From NCBI RefSeq assembly GCF_000423245.1, contig NZ_KE383993.1, forward strand, positions 719,614-783,613: a stretch of DNA of 64,000 nucleotides, written 5' to 3'. Shown in pieces: positions 22,448 through 31,284 of this stretch; positions within the stretch are counted from its first letter, which is position 1, and every line of letters starts with the position of its first letter. This DNA comes from Ligilactobacillus ceti DSM 22408 (GTDB lineage Bacteria; Bacillota; Bacilli; Lactobacillales; Lactobacillaceae). The notes beneath the pieces were generated by a model. It did no database searches. It was not told where the DNA came from and saw only the letters and a list, made by a program, of their open reading frames with translations. Both the position numbers and the translations under genes were made by a program.

Positions 22448-23275
22448 TTATTTCCAAAAATCATCATACACTGTAATCGGCAAATGACGTTTATGTTGTG
22501 TTTTTAAATACCAATTTTCAATTTTAGTCATGATTTCTGATGATAGTTCACGACCTTCTAAATAATCATCTAAATTATCATATGTTACACCTAAAGCTTG
22601 TTCATCAGGTAAAGCCGGACGATCTTCTTCTAAATCAGCTGTCGGAACTTTTAAATAAAGTTCTGCCGGTGCTCCTAACCATTTTAAAAGTTCACGACCT
22701 TGACGTTTATTCAAACGCCATAACGGTGTAATATCCGCTCCACCATCACCAAACTTAGTATAAAAACCAGTAATTGCTTCTGCAGCATGATCAGTACCAA
22801 CAACAGCTCCTGCTTTACTAGCTGCAATCCCATATTGAGCAATCATTCTTTGTCTTGCTTTAATATTTCCTTTATTGAAATCCGTAATTGTGATTTCATT
22901 AGCCTTTAAGTCAGCAACCATCGCCTCTGTAGCTGCTTTGATATTCACAGTCATCACTTGATCAGGTTGCATAAACGCTAAGGCAGCTTGCGCATCATCT
23001 TCATCACATTGAATGCCATATGGCAAACGTACTGCAATAAATTGATATTCATCATTTTGAGTTTCATTGCGTAATTCAGTAATCGCCATTTGGCATAATT
23101 TACCCGCCAATGTTGAATCTTGTCCACCCGAAATACCTAATACTAAAGTTTTTAAAAACGGATGTTTTAATAAATATGCTTTCATAAAATCAATTGAGCG
23201 TCGAATTTCTTGTTGCGCATCAATTACAGGTTGAACTTTTAATTCTTGAATAATTTGTTTTTGTAAAGAATTCAT
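22448..23275 (-). CDS. nadE: Ammonia-dependent NAD+ synthetase
   Basis: NadE amidates deamido-NAD+ with ammonia in the last step of NAD biosynthesis. The 275-residue length fits the ammonia-dependent type with no glutaminase domain. The PP-loop is [14 protein letters not shown] (about 47-60), with [23 protein letters not shown] and [19 protein letters not shown] downstream. GGAGG-type site precedes ATG 23273-23275. NAD kinase is also in this window (42.8 kb) but in another operon. Confidence 0.96.
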   Translation of the reverse strand: MNSLQKQIIQELKVQPVIDAQQEIRRSIDFMKAYLLKHPFLKTLVLGISGGQDSTLAGKLCQMAITELRNETQNDEYQFIAVRLPYGIQCDEDDAQAALAFMQPDQVMTVNIKAATEAMVADLKANEITITDFNKGNIKARQRMIAQYGIAASKAGAVVGTDHAAEAITGFYTKFGDGGADITPLWRLNKRQGRELLKWLGAPAELYLKVPTADLEEDRPALPDEQALGVTYDNLDDYLEGRELSSEIMTKIENWYLKTQHKRHLPITVYDDFWK

Positions 23276-23404
23276 CAGTAAACCTCCATTAACGAATTAA
23301 TTTATTTTTATTTTAAGTCTTTTTAATTCACAAAACTAGTTTTAACTTAGCTATTTACAATCTTTTAAAGTATATCATATCTATCCAATCGCAAACGACT
23401 CAAC

Positions 23405-23450
23405 AAAAAAGCCTTGCACTATCATTTTCAATAGTCCAAGACTTTTTATT
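23405..23450 (-). terminator. Terminator of the nagA-nagR unit
   Basis: An imperfect 13-bp stem (AGTCTTG...ACTAT with ATAGT...CAAGGCT) is followed by Ts on the minus strand, directly after the GntR-family gene. Confidence 0.75.
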
Positions 23451-23456
23451 AGTTAT

Positions 23457-24155
23457 TTATTTTTCTAAATAAAATTCAAAACGATTGCCCGCATATTGTG
23501 TTCGAACATATTCAAACGGTGTGCCGTCTCCTAGTAAAGTAATTTGACGTAAACGTAATATAGCATCGCCACGTTTTAAATCTAGATAATCAGCAATTTT
23601 TTCAGATGCTAACATCGAGGAAACAATTTGTTGTGAATGTCCGATTCTTAAACCTTGTGATTCTAATGTTCGATATAAAGATTGTGTGATTTGTTCACGA
23701 TCATATTCTTTCACAAGTTCATAAGGTACTGTCGCTACTTCAAAACAAATTGGGACATCGTCTGCATAACGAATCCGTTCCATGCGTAAAACACGCTGGT
23801 TGTCGGCTAATTTTAATTTTTCAATTTCACTTAATGATGGTGTTGTCACAATGAAAGAAATTGTCTTACTAGATGGTGTTTTTCCTTGTGCTTCAGTTAA
23901 TGCTGTAAAACTAGTTACAACAGACATCTTTTCTTGAACTTTCTTGCGCGAAACATATGTCCCTGCACCAACATGTCTTTCTAAAATCCCCTCATCAACT
24001 AATGTTTGAATAGCTTGACGTAAAGTCATCCGACTCACACCAAATTGACTAGCTAATTCTCTTTCTGAAGGAATCCGGTCTCCTACTGACCACTTATCCG
24101 ATTCAATCCATGTTTTAATTTGGTTATGGATTTGAATATAAATCGGCGAACCCAT
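23457..24155 (-). CDS. nagR: GntR/HutC-family regulator with UTRA domain (NagR-like)
   Basis: The 232-residue protein has an N-terminal winged helix (about 1-70, with SERELASQFGVSRMTLRQAI as recognition region) and a C-terminal UTRA effector domain (about 85-230), as in Bacillus NagR/YvoA, which binds glucosamine-6-P or N-acetylglucosamine-6-P. It begins 24 bases after nagA and should be in the same transcript, giving autoregulation. The palindrome TTGGTATATACCAA in the nagA promoter is the obvious target. The NagR assignment rests on family plus context. Confidence 0.9.
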   Translation of the reverse strand: MGSPIYIQIHNQIKTWIESDKWSVGDRIPSERELASQFGVSRMTLRQAIQTLVDEGILERHVGAGTYVSRKKVQEKMSVVTSFTALTEAQGKTPSSKTISFIVTTPSLSEIEKLKLADNQRVLRMERIRYADDVPICFEVATVPYELVKEYDREQITQSLYRTLESQGLRIGHSQQIVSSMLASEKIADYLDLKRGDAILRLRQITLLGDGTPFEYVRTQYAGNRFEFYLEK

Positions 24156-24179
24156 AAGATCACCTCGAATTAATAATTT

Positions 24180-25313
24180 TTATTTTTGGTATAAACGACC
24201 CAAACTATATGTTGATTGTAACATAATATCAGAATTAAAAACATTGATATCAGCATCTTTGCCGACTTCAAGTGTTCCTTTTTGTGTTAAATTAAATTCC
24301 CGAGCTTGGTTAACTGAAGACATCATAACAGCATCTTCAATGCTACACCCTGTAAATTTCATAATATTTTTAAATGCATCTTGGAATTCTAAAACAGAAC
24401 CTGCTAAGTTACCTGATTCAAGACGAGCTTGTTTATCTTTAACAATAACTTTTTGCCCACCCAATTCAGATTCACCTTCTGGCATTCCTTTGGCACGCAT
24501 AGAATCAGTAATTAATTCAATTCTTTCCGGCCCTTTTAATTCATACGCCATTTTAACCATTTCCGGATCAATATGGAATCCATCTGCAATTACTTCACAA
24601 TAAATATTATCTTCTAAAAACGCATGTCCTGTTACACCAGGTTCCCGATGTTTCAAAGGTCTTTGTGCATTATATAAATGAGTAACATGACTTGCTTTAG
24701 AATGTTTCATTTCTTGCCGAGTTGCATTACTATGACCAACAGAAGGAACAATCTGATGTTCAATACAAAATTCTTCAAAGGCTGGTGAAGTTTCATGTTC
24801 TGGAGCATATGTGACAACTTTAATCCGATTACCAGATAATTGATGCCATTTCGCAAATAACTCAATGTCCGGAGCTTGAATATATTCTTCAGGTTGAGCA
24901 CCCTTGAAAACTGGCGAAATAAAAGGCCCTTCTAAATGAATACCTTGAATAACTGGATTCATTTCAGCAGCTTTTTTAATTCCTACCATTGCATTAGCAA
25001 TATTTTCATGCGATTGTGTCATCGTTGTCGCAAAATAAGACGTAATCCCTTCATGAACCATTTCATCTACCATCTGTGAAATTTCTTTTGGATTACCATC
25101 CATTGCATCAAAACTATATCCACCATGACTGTGCACATCAATAAAACCTGGAACAACAATTTGCCCATTTAAATCAACGACTTTATCTCCCGGCTCAGCT
25201 TGATAATCAGCTGTTTTACCAATCGCTTTAATTTGTTCATCAAAACGAATATAACCATCTTCAATCTTTTCTTTACCGGTATAAATCACTGCATGTTTTA
25301 ATACTGTACTCAT
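24180..25313 (-). CDS. nagA: N-acetylglucosamine-6-phosphate deacetylase
   Basis: NagA removes acetate from GlcNAc-6-phosphate to give glucosamine-6-phosphate, for use of amino sugars or cell-wall recycling. The 377-residue amidohydrolase has GFIDVHSHGGYSFDAMDG (metal ligands, about 53-70), HLEGPF, VGHSNATRQEM, HLYNAQRPL and the catalytic Asp in ELITDSMRAKG. I start at ATG 25311-25313 with GGTGGC upstream; a longer open frame to 25427 crosses the promoter and operator and is not coding. nagB is not adjacent. Confidence 0.95.
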   Translation of the reverse strand: MSTVLKHAVIYTGKEKIEDGYIRFDEQIKAIGKTADYQAEPGDKVVDLNGQIVVPGFIDVHSHGGYSFDAMDGNPKEISQMVDEMVHEGITSYFATTMTQSHENIANAMVGIKKAAEMNPVIQGIHLEGPFISPVFKGAQPEEYIQAPDIELFAKWHQLSGNRIKVVTYAPEHETSPAFEEFCIEHQIVPSVGHSNATRQEMKHSKASHVTHLYNAQRPLKHREPGVTGHAFLEDNIYCEVIADGFHIDPEMVKMAYELKGPERIELITDSMRAKGMPEGESELGGQKVIVKDKQARLESGNLAGSVLEFQDAFKNIMKFTGCSIEDAVMMSSVNQAREFNLTQKGTLEVGKDADINVFNSDIMLQSTYSLGRLYQK

Positions 25314-25353
25314 TTTATACGCCACCTTATCTAAATTAGCATGATTCATCTTT

Positions 25354-25382
25354 ATTATAATTGGTATATACCAAAATTTCAA
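25354..25382 (-). promoter_or_regulatory. nagA promoter
   Basis: Minus-strand TTGAAA (25377-25382) and TATAAT (25354-25359) have an ideal 17-base spacer. The spacer carries the palindromic operator. Confidence 0.88.
25361..25374. promoter_or_regulatory. Palindromic NagR (dre-type) operator
   Basis: TTGGTATATACCAA is a perfect 14-bp palindrome lying between the -35 and -10 boxes of nagA. It resembles the known NagR/DasR-type sites (TTGGTATAGACAA-like), so binding would block RNA polymerase. Confidence 0.82.
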
Positions 25383-25392
25383 GGTCTGTTTT

Positions 25393-26193
25393 TTATTTAT
25401 TTTGATCTTTTTGAACAGTAGCATCAACAGCTTTTACAACCGAAGTCATAAACCCTGCTTCTTCTAAAGCTAACAAACCTGCTATTGTCGTGCCACCTGG
25501 TGAACAAACATCATCCACTAATTCAAATGGTGTTTTATCGGTAGTTAAAACTTTTTTAGCACTCCCCAGCACTGCTTGCGCAACAATTTGATCAGCTTGT
25601 TTTTTAGTCAATCCATATTTAACCCCTGCTCGCGCTAATGAATCAATGAAAAAATAAATAAATGCAGGAGAACTACCCGCCAAAGCAACAAAAATACTAA
25701 AGTCTTTTTCTGGTAGTTCAATTACTTGTCCTAAGGCAGTAAAAATATCTACAGTATCTTGAAATTCGCTTTCTTTAACAGCCTTATTTGGTTTTAACGC
25801 TGTCATCCCTTCGTTAATTTCCACATTAACATTAGGCATAATACGCACAATTTTAGCATCATCATTTTCTAAATCTGCTTGCATTTCAGCTAACGAAATC
25901 CCGGTCACCATCGAAATCAAGATTACATTTTCTTGACGAACAGTTTCTTTAATTTCTTTTAAAATATCAGTTAAAATATAAGGCTTAATTCCTAACATCA
26001 CATAATCGGCACTTTGAACAACTTCACTATTACTTTCACATGTAGTTAATCCGTATTCCTTAGCAAAAGCTTCATATTTACTTTTTGTTCCACTATGCAC
26101 ATAAATATCAGCTGGTTTTACAAAATCAACCGCTAATAAACCTTTTATAATTGCTGATGACATATTTCCGACACCGATAAATCCAATTTTCAA
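25393..26193 (-). CDS. proC: Pyrroline-5-carboxylate reductase
   Basis: ProC makes L-proline from pyrroline-5-carboxylate with NAD(P)H. The 266-residue protein starts with the Rossmann motif IGFIGVGNMSSAI and keeps the C-terminal signature (DDVCSPGGTTIAGLLALEEAGF). I choose TTG 26191-26193 (giving MKIGFIGVGNM) because AAAAGG is 10 bases upstream; the GTG three codons earlier is too close to that site. It is followed at once by the nagA promoter, so the two are separate units. proA/proB are not nearby. Confidence 0.94.
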   Translation of the reverse strand: MKIGFIGVGNMSSAIIKGLLAVDFVKPADIYVHSGTKSKYEAFAKEYGLTTCESNSEVVQSADYVMLGIKPYILTDILKEIKETVRQENVILISMVTGISLAEMQADLENDDAKIVRIMPNVNVEINEGMTALKPNKAVKESEFQDTVDIFTALGQVIELPEKDFSIFVALAGSSPAFIYFFIDSLARAGVKYGLTKKQADQIVAQAVLGSAKKVLTTDKTPFELVDDVCSPGGTTIAGLLALEEAGFMTSVVKAVDATVQKDQNK

Positions 26194-26255
26194 TCTTGTC
26201 ACAACCTTTTTATTTTTTATTAATTATCTTACTACTTTTATTTTTACTTGTATGC

Positions 26256-26288
26256 AAAAAAGACACTTTCGTTCCAGAAAATGTCTTT
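26256..26288 (-). terminator. Terminator of recA
   Basis: An 11-bp stem with one mismatch (AAGACACTTTC with GAAAATGTCTT) and a T-run on the minus strand, nine bases after the recA stop. Confidence 0.85.
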
Positions 26289-26296
26289 CAAACATA

Positions 26297-27373
26297 TTAT
26301 TTAGCGTCTTTATCTTTTGCTTTTGTTTTAGTTGTTGCTTTTTTAGCTGTTTCTTTAGTTGGTGCTTCTTCAGTTGTTTCATCATCACCAATTCCATAAG
26401 CAGTCCGAACTTTAGCAACAATTTCATTCATAACTTCAGGATGTTCTTTCATATAAGTTTTCGCATTTTCACGACCTTGACCAATTCGAACATCTCCATA
26501 AGAGAACCAAGAACCACTCTTGTTAATAATATCTTTTTCAACGGCCATATCAATTAATTCACCCGTTTTGGAAATACCTTCTCCATACATAATATCAACA
26601 ATTGCCACTCTAAATGGTGGAGCAACTTTATTTTTCACAACTTTAATCTTTGTCCGATTACCCATAATATCAGAACCGTTTTTAATAGTTTCACCACGAC
26701 GAACTTCTAAACGAACTGTTGAATAGAATTTAAGGGCACGTCCACCTGGAGTTGTTTCTGGATTACCAAACATGATCCCAACTTTTTCACGAATTTGGTT
26801 AATGAAAATCGCAATAGTTTTTGTTTTATTAATTGTCCCAGATAATTTACGCAAAGCTTGAGACATTAAACGAGCTTGCAACCCAACATGGGCATCACCC
26901 ATTTCACCTTCAATTTCAGCACGAGGTACAAGTGCTGCAACAGAATCAATAACAACAATATCAATTGCGCCGGAAGAAACTAATGCATCAGCAATTTCTA
27001 ACCCTTGTTCCCCTGTATCAGGTTGAGATAATAATAAATCATCAATATTAACACCTAAAGCTGTAGCATATGCTGGATCCAATGCATTTTCCGCATCGAT
27101 ATATGCAGCTGTCCCACCACGTTTTTGCACTTCTGCAACCGCATGTAATGCAACTGTTGTTTTACCAGAACTTTCTGGTCCGTAAACTTCCACAATCCGT
27201 CCACGTGGATACCCACCAACACCTAAAGCTTCATCTAAAGCTAAAGATCCACTTGGGATTGTTGAAATTTTTGTATCAGCTTTATCACCCATACGCATAA
27301 TTGAACCTTTACCAAAGTTCTTTTCAATTTTTTTCAATGCTGTTTCTAAAGCATCTTTTCTTTCATCAGCCAT
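26297..27373 (-). CDS. recA: Recombinase RecA
   Basis: RecA polymerises on single-stranded DNA to drive strand exchange and, where present, LexA cleavage. The 358-residue protein has Walker [10 protein letters not shown] (65-73), [13 protein letters not shown], Walker B region [12 protein letters not shown], the L2-side [18 protein letters not shown], and a Thr/Lys-rich tail (about 330-358). GGAGG precedes the ATG. In many Bacilli cinA lies between pgsA and recA; here it is absent. The promoter is visible but no LexA-type box is. Confidence 0.98.
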   Translation of the reverse strand: MADERKDALETALKKIEKNFGKGSIMRMGDKADTKISTIPSGSLALDEALGVGGYPRGRIVEVYGPESSGKTTVALHAVAEVQKRGGTAAYIDAENALDPAYATALGVNIDDLLLSQPDTGEQGLEIADALVSSGAIDIVVIDSVAALVPRAEIEGEMGDAHVGLQARLMSQALRKLSGTINKTKTIAIFINQIREKVGIMFGNPETTPGGRALKFYSTVRLEVRRGETIKNGSDIMGNRTKIKVVKNKVAPPFRVAIVDIMYGEGISKTGELIDMAVEKDIINKSGSWFSYGDVRIGQGRENAKTYMKEHPEVMNEIVAKVRTAYGIGDDETTEEAPTKETAKKATTKTKAKDKDAK

Positions 27374-27413
27374 TTAATTTCCTCCTTAAAACAAGTCCAT
27401 ATCTTCTTTTATA

Positions 27414-27442
27414 ATAATACTTTTAAAAATCTAAAAACTCAA
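27414..27442 (-). promoter_or_regulatory. recA promoter
   Basis: Minus-strand TTGAGT (27437-27442), 17 bases, TATTAT (27414-27419), about 40 bases before the recA ATG. No CGAAC-N4-GTTCG-like SOS box overlaps it. Confidence 0.75.
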
Positions 27443-27506
27443 GTTACGTTAACTTTACTCAACTTATCCTCTCATTGATAAATACGTCAACCAACTGTTT
27501 AAAACG

Positions 27507-27577
27507 CAAAAACTTCGCTAGAAAATCTTTTAATCACCTTGTTCTGTGATACTAATTGATAGACTAGCGAAGTTTTT
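27507..27577 (-). terminator. Branched terminator-like structure after pgsA
   Basis: AACTTCGCTAG arms about 45 bases apart enclose a smaller hairpin (ATCAC/GTGAT), with T-runs outside both arms. It lies just downstream of pgsA and upstream of the recA promoter. The long loop is unusual for a simple terminator. Confidence 0.6.
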
Positions 27578-28165
27578 TTATTTTTCAAATGAATCAGCAA
27601 ATATTTCGCGGCTATTGTGGAAATAATCCCATCCTGAATAAACTGTGAAGAATAAACATACATATAATAAAATTTGACCCATTGGAATATGAATAACTGT
27701 AAAGAAGATATCATTCAAGAATAAGAACACAATTGAAAACATTTGTGTTGCTGTCTTAATTTTACCTGGCATAGCTGCTGCCATAACTTTACCGTTATTT
27801 TCCACAACTAATAATCGTAATCCAGTAACAGCTAATTCACGACACACAATAATGGCAGCAACCCAAGCAGGTACTTTACCCATTTGAACTAGAATAATAA
27901 ACGCTGTCATTACTAACATTTTATCAGCTAATGGATCTGCAAATTTACCGAAATTAGATACTAAATTATATTTACGAGCAATTTGACCATCGGCATAATC
28001 TGTTAAAGAAGCCACGGCAAAAATAATTGCACCAATTAATTGAGTAACGGGAATTGTCGCGCCACCCCAAACAACTTCACCCCAATTAAATGGGACTAAT
28101 AAAACAATCATAAATACTGGTATTAAGAAAATTCTTAACACCGTTAATTTATTTGGTAAATTCAT
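27578..28165 (-). CDS. pgsA: CDP-diacylglycerol-glycerol-3-phosphate 3-phosphatidyltransferase
   Basis: PgsA makes phosphatidylglycerol phosphate at the membrane, the committed step to phosphatidylglycerol and cardiolipin. The 195-residue multi-spanning protein contains the full CDP-alcohol phosphotransferase motif D-x2-DG-x2-AR-x8-G-x3-D-x3-D in LTDYADGQIARKYNLVSNFG and the following KFADPLAD (about 55-79). GGAG precedes the ATG. It follows rodZ by 19 bases, the usual order in Bacilli. Confidence 0.96.
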   Translation of the reverse strand: MNLPNKLTVLRIFLIPVFMIVLLVPFNWGEVVWGGATIPVTQLIGAIIFAVASLTDYADGQIARKYNLVSNFGKFADPLADKMLVMTAFIILVQMGKVPAWVAAIIVCRELAVTGLRLLVVENNGKVMAAAMPGKIKTATQMFSIVFLFLNDIFFTVIHIPMGQILLYVCLFFTVYSGWDYFHNSREIFADSFEK

Positions 28166-28184
28166 AAATTTATTCGCTCCTTAA

Positions 28185-29135
28185 TTAATCTGCATTTTGA
28201 CTAGTTGTTGTACTTGAACTAGATGATGCTTCTGCTGGTTTATCCGCTGCTTTTTTATCTTTACTTGCAACATTAATAACTATTGTTCGTACGCTCTTGT
28301 TAGCATCTTCTTTGAGGAAATCAAATTTCTTACCGTTAATTTCAATTTCAGTACCTTTAGAATTTCCTAAGTTCAACATAATCTTTTTCGTGTTTTCTGG
28401 TAATTTAACTTCTTTAGTAGCTCCCGGTGCCAAAGTACCTTGCCAAATTTGCACGCCATCTGCTGTCACTGCATTCCAAGCTGCACGACCTTGCACTTTT
28501 AGTTGTAAAACATTTGTAGCTGGAGCATTTGTTAAATCATATACAAATCTGGATCCTTGTACACTTGTAGACACAATTTTTTGTTCTTTTTCTTTAGCTG
28601 TTGCTTTATCTTTGGCAGCTTTTTTCTTAGCTGCTTTTTTCTTAGCAACTTTTTTCTTTTGACTTGTTTCGTCAGTTGAAACAGCTACTTTTTCAGTATT
28701 ATTTTCAATTTGTTGACTGTTTTTATTATGATTACCACGTGCTACAACATAAATTGTTCCAATAATTGCAGCTACAACAACGACAATAATAACAGTTGGT
28801 ATATACTTCAATAAATGACCAAAACGATCTGGTTTATCATCATCTTTAGCTTGTCGTTCAGCTAAACGTGATGTTACTTCTTCAATGGGTAATGGTTCTT
28901 TTTGACCTAATTTTTCATTTAATTCGTCAGCAAAATCATCATAATTCAAATCAACTGTTTCCGCATATTGACGAATAAAAGCTTTAACATAAAAATCACC
29001 TGGTAAAGCCGCAAAATCTTCTTCTTCAATCGCAATCAAATAGCGTTTTTGAATTTTGGTAATTTGTTGTAAATCATCTAAAGTATAACCTTTTTCAATT
29101 CTTGCTTCTTTTAAAATTTGTCCAATATCACTCAT
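28185..29135 (-). CDS. rodZ: RodZ/YmfM-like membrane protein with N-terminal helix-turn-helix
   Basis: The 316-residue protein has a cytoplasmic HTH_25 domain (DIGQILKEARIEKGYTLDDL, about 3-70), a single transmembrane helix (about 104-126), an extracytoplasmic Lys/Ala-rich stretch of KKAAK repeats, a DUF4115-like beta domain and a Ser/Thr-rich tail. RodZ links MreB to the cell-elongation machinery. The start is ATG 29133-29135, 10 bases after GGAGAG; two ATGs further upstream lack a site. It precedes pgsA, as in related genomes. Confidence 0.9.
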   Translation of the reverse strand: MSDIGQILKEARIEKGYTLDDLQQITKIQKRYLIAIEEEDFAALPGDFYVKAFIRQYAETVDLNYDDFADELNEKLGQKEPLPIEEVTSRLAERQAKDDDKPDRFGHLLKYIPTVIIVVVVAAIIGTIYVVARGNHNKNSQQIENNTEKVAVSTDETSQKKKVAKKKAAKKKAAKDKATAKEKEQKIVSTSVQGSRFVYDLTNAPATNVLQLKVQGRAAWNAVTADGVQIWQGTLAPGATKEVKLPENTKKIMLNLGNSKGTEIEINGKKFDFLKEDANKSVRTIVINVASKDKKAADKPAEASSSSSTTTSQNAD

Positions 29136-29259
29136 AGCTATTTTACTCTCCATGTTCATTTAATAACTTTTCTTTTAAAAAAATCAATTCATATTTCATA
29201 CTCTATAAAGTATATCATAGACTCTGATTAATATTTTATTAAGATTGATTTCAAGAATA

Positions 29260-29985
29260 TCATTTTAACCAGCCACCTGTCACGTATAAAGTTTGACCAG
29301 TTAAATAATCAGCTTTTTCAGATAATAAAGACTGTACCCAATAACTAATTTCAGAAACTTTAGCAAATCTTCCTACTGGAATTTCTGCAGCAACAGCAGC
29401 CTTTTCTTCAGCAGCAAAAGTCATATTCATTTGTGTATCAACAGCTCCTGGTGCCACAACATTTACAGTAATCCCCAGTGAAGCAACCTCTTTACTATAT
29501 GCACTAACAAATGCACTTAAAGCTCCTTTGACAGTACTATAGCCTACTTCCATCGCACTCCCAACGCCACCATAAATTGAACCAATAAAAACAATTCTAC
29601 CATTAGGTGAACGTGTTAATTTTGTTTCTAATTTTTGTAATAATAACAATGGAGTTTCAACTTGCATTTTTAACATCGTACTTAATTGTCCCGCTGGTAA
29701 TTCCGAAAACAAACTATACCAGGTAGTCCCTTGAGCAAAAATAACAGCATCTAAGGCAAATAAATTATTCGTAATCTGCTCTAAATGCTCACAATCCGTT
29801 AAATCATATTGTAAGGTTAAAAAATCTTGCTTAGCATATTCCATTTGTAACTCTTGTGCTAAATTACGTATTTTGTCTGTATTTTGATGATAATGTAAAT
29901 ACAAAGACCAACCATCTTGAGCTAAATCACGTGCAATTTGTTGTCCAATATCACCTGATGCCCCAATAATTAAAGCCCATTTCAT
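29260..29985 (-). CDS. ymfI: YmfI-like short-chain dehydrogenase/reductase
   Basis: A 241-residue classical SDR with the cofactor motif IGASGDIGQQIA (about 7-18), the AQG segment near 85 and the YSTVKGA catalytic Tyr-Lys pair (about 148-154). Its substrate is unknown; the family is named from its fixed position beside the ymfF/ymfH peptidase pair. The ATG overlaps the ymfH stop by four bases, so it is translationally coupled. It is clearly separate from FabG by context, although a reductase role in lipid metabolism cannot be excluded. Confidence 0.88.
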   Translation of the reverse strand: MKWALIIGASGDIGQQIARDLAQDGWSLYLHYHQNTDKIRNLAQELQMEYAKQDFLTLQYDLTDCEHLEQITNNLFALDAVIFAQGTTWYSLFSELPAGQLSTMLKMQVETPLLLLQKLETKLTRSPNGRIVFIGSIYGGVGSAMEVGYSTVKGALSAFVSAYSKEVASLGITVNVVAPGAVDTQMNMTFAAEEKAAVAAEIPVGRFAKVSEISYWVQSLLSEKADYLTGQTLYVTGGWLK

Positions 29986-31283
29986 TGTATATCATCTTCT
30001 TTCGGGAAAATTTGATAAACACTAATTGCTTCTTCCTTAATAAATTGTTGTGCCACTTCCACTACTTCATTTAATTCCATTTTTTCAATTAGAGGAATCA
30101 CGTCAAACAATGTCGCCCCCGCAAATAATTCACCTTCATAATTATTTGCGATTGATTCTAATGAATCTAAACTTGTTATTAAGCGTCCTACTAATTCTTT
30201 TTTAGCTAATTCAAACGCTTCAGTTTGGTTTTGAATTGTCTCAACTGCATTTTCAGCAATTTGAATTACTTGTTTAACAAAAGCTTGCGGATCTTTTGTA
30301 TTACCATAAATTGTCGCAAAATGAAATCCACGCTCTAACAAGAAATCATAATCAAATGAATCATCAATAACGCCTTGATTATACATTGCTAAATATTGCG
30401 GTGTACTTTCGGAATATAGCAATTGCATTAAGATTTCAATTTTAAAATAATAAAATAATCCTGCTCGTCCGGCCGGAACTTGATCTAACCCTTTAATACC
30501 TATAATAGTTTTAGGTTGTTGAATATCACGTTCTTCCATCCGATAGGGTAATAAATCAGTTTTTGTATAATCAAACTGATATTGCGGTGATGTTAATGGT
30601 GGAAATTCTTTTTCTGCTTGATTTTCTTCAATTAAAGAAATCATATCATCTACAATAAAATTCCCTACTAAAAACAAATTCATATTTTCAGGTCGGTAAA
30701 AATGAGCATAACATTCATTTAAATCTTGAGCTGTAATTTCTTGAATGGATTGACTAGTTCCGGCAATATCTAAAGCTAACGGTGTTTGTGGATACATGTT
30801 TTTAACAATTCCTGAAAAAAGTCCCCAATTCGGATTATCTTCATACATTTTAATTTCTTGATCAATAATCCCTTTTTCTTTGTTAACTTTTTCATCCGTA
30901 AAATATGGCGTTTGTACAAAATCAAGTAATGTCGTTACACATGCTTGGGCATTTTCTGTAGTAGAAAACATATAGCTCGTCCGTGTGTAACTAGTAAAAG
31001 CATTCGAATCAGCACCATATTTACCAAACAAATCAAAAGCATCATAATCTTCTTTATCAAACATTTTATGTTCTAAAAAGTGAGCAATGCCCGCCGGATA
31101 AGTAACTGGTTCATTTTGACCTTCAGGAATAAAAGTTGTATCTACAGATCCATAATTAGTTGTTAATACTCCATATGTTTTATGATATTGCGGCCGGGCT
31201 AATAAATTAACCGTTAATCCGTTTGGTAATTTCAATGTATAAATTGTTTCACCAAAACGAACTGTTGTCGCTAAATCTTTCAT
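29982..31283 (-). CDS. ymfH: M16-family zinc peptidase YmfH (catalytic partner)
   Basis: The 433-residue protein keeps the inverted zinc motif HFLEH (in GIAHFLEHKMFDKEDYDAF, near 68-72) and the downstream Glu region (EKGIIDQEIKMYEDNP), so it should be the active half of an M16 pair with YmfF. The pair resembles processing peptidases; physiological substrates in lactic acid bacteria are unknown. It starts one base after ymfF ends and overlaps ymfI, a tight three-gene unit. Confidence 0.92.
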   Translation of the reverse strand: MKDLATTVRFGETIYTLKLPNGLTVNLLARPQYHKTYGVLTTNYGSVDTTFIPEGQNEPVTYPAGIAHFLEHKMFDKEDYDAFDLFGKYGADSNAFTSYTRTSYMFSTTENAQACVTTLLDFVQTPYFTDEKVNKEKGIIDQEIKMYEDNPNWGLFSGIVKNMYPQTPLALDIAGTSQSIQEITAQDLNECYAHFYRPENMNLFLVGNFIVDDMISLIEENQAEKEFPPLTSPQYQFDYTKTDLLPYRMEERDIQQPKTIIGIKGLDQVPAGRAGLFYYFKIEILMQLLYSESTPQYLAMYNQGVIDDSFDYDFLLERGFHFATIYGNTKDPQAFVKQVIQIAENAVETIQNQTEAFELAKKELVGRLITSLDSLESIANNYEGELFAGATLFDVIPLIEKMELNEVVEVAQQFIKEEAISVYQIFPKEDDIQ

Positions 31284-31284
31284 C

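Noticed and set aside
25314..25427. N-terminal extension of nagA
   Set aside because: It crosses the promoter, operator and the end of proC, and the start at 25313 has a good ribosome-binding site.
27374..27480. LexA/SOS box before recA
   Set aside because: I looked for CGAAC-N4-GTTCG-like sequences and found none; the region holds only a plain sigma-A promoter.
28297..28662. Open frame of 121 codons opposite rodZ
   Set aside because: It is the antisense of the Lys/Ala repeat region of rodZ; composition is repetitive Phe/Leu and no start signals are present.
28560..28680. Short tandem repeats
   Set aside because: They encode the KKAAK segments of RodZ, a low-complexity extracytoplasmic linker, not a DNA repeat array.
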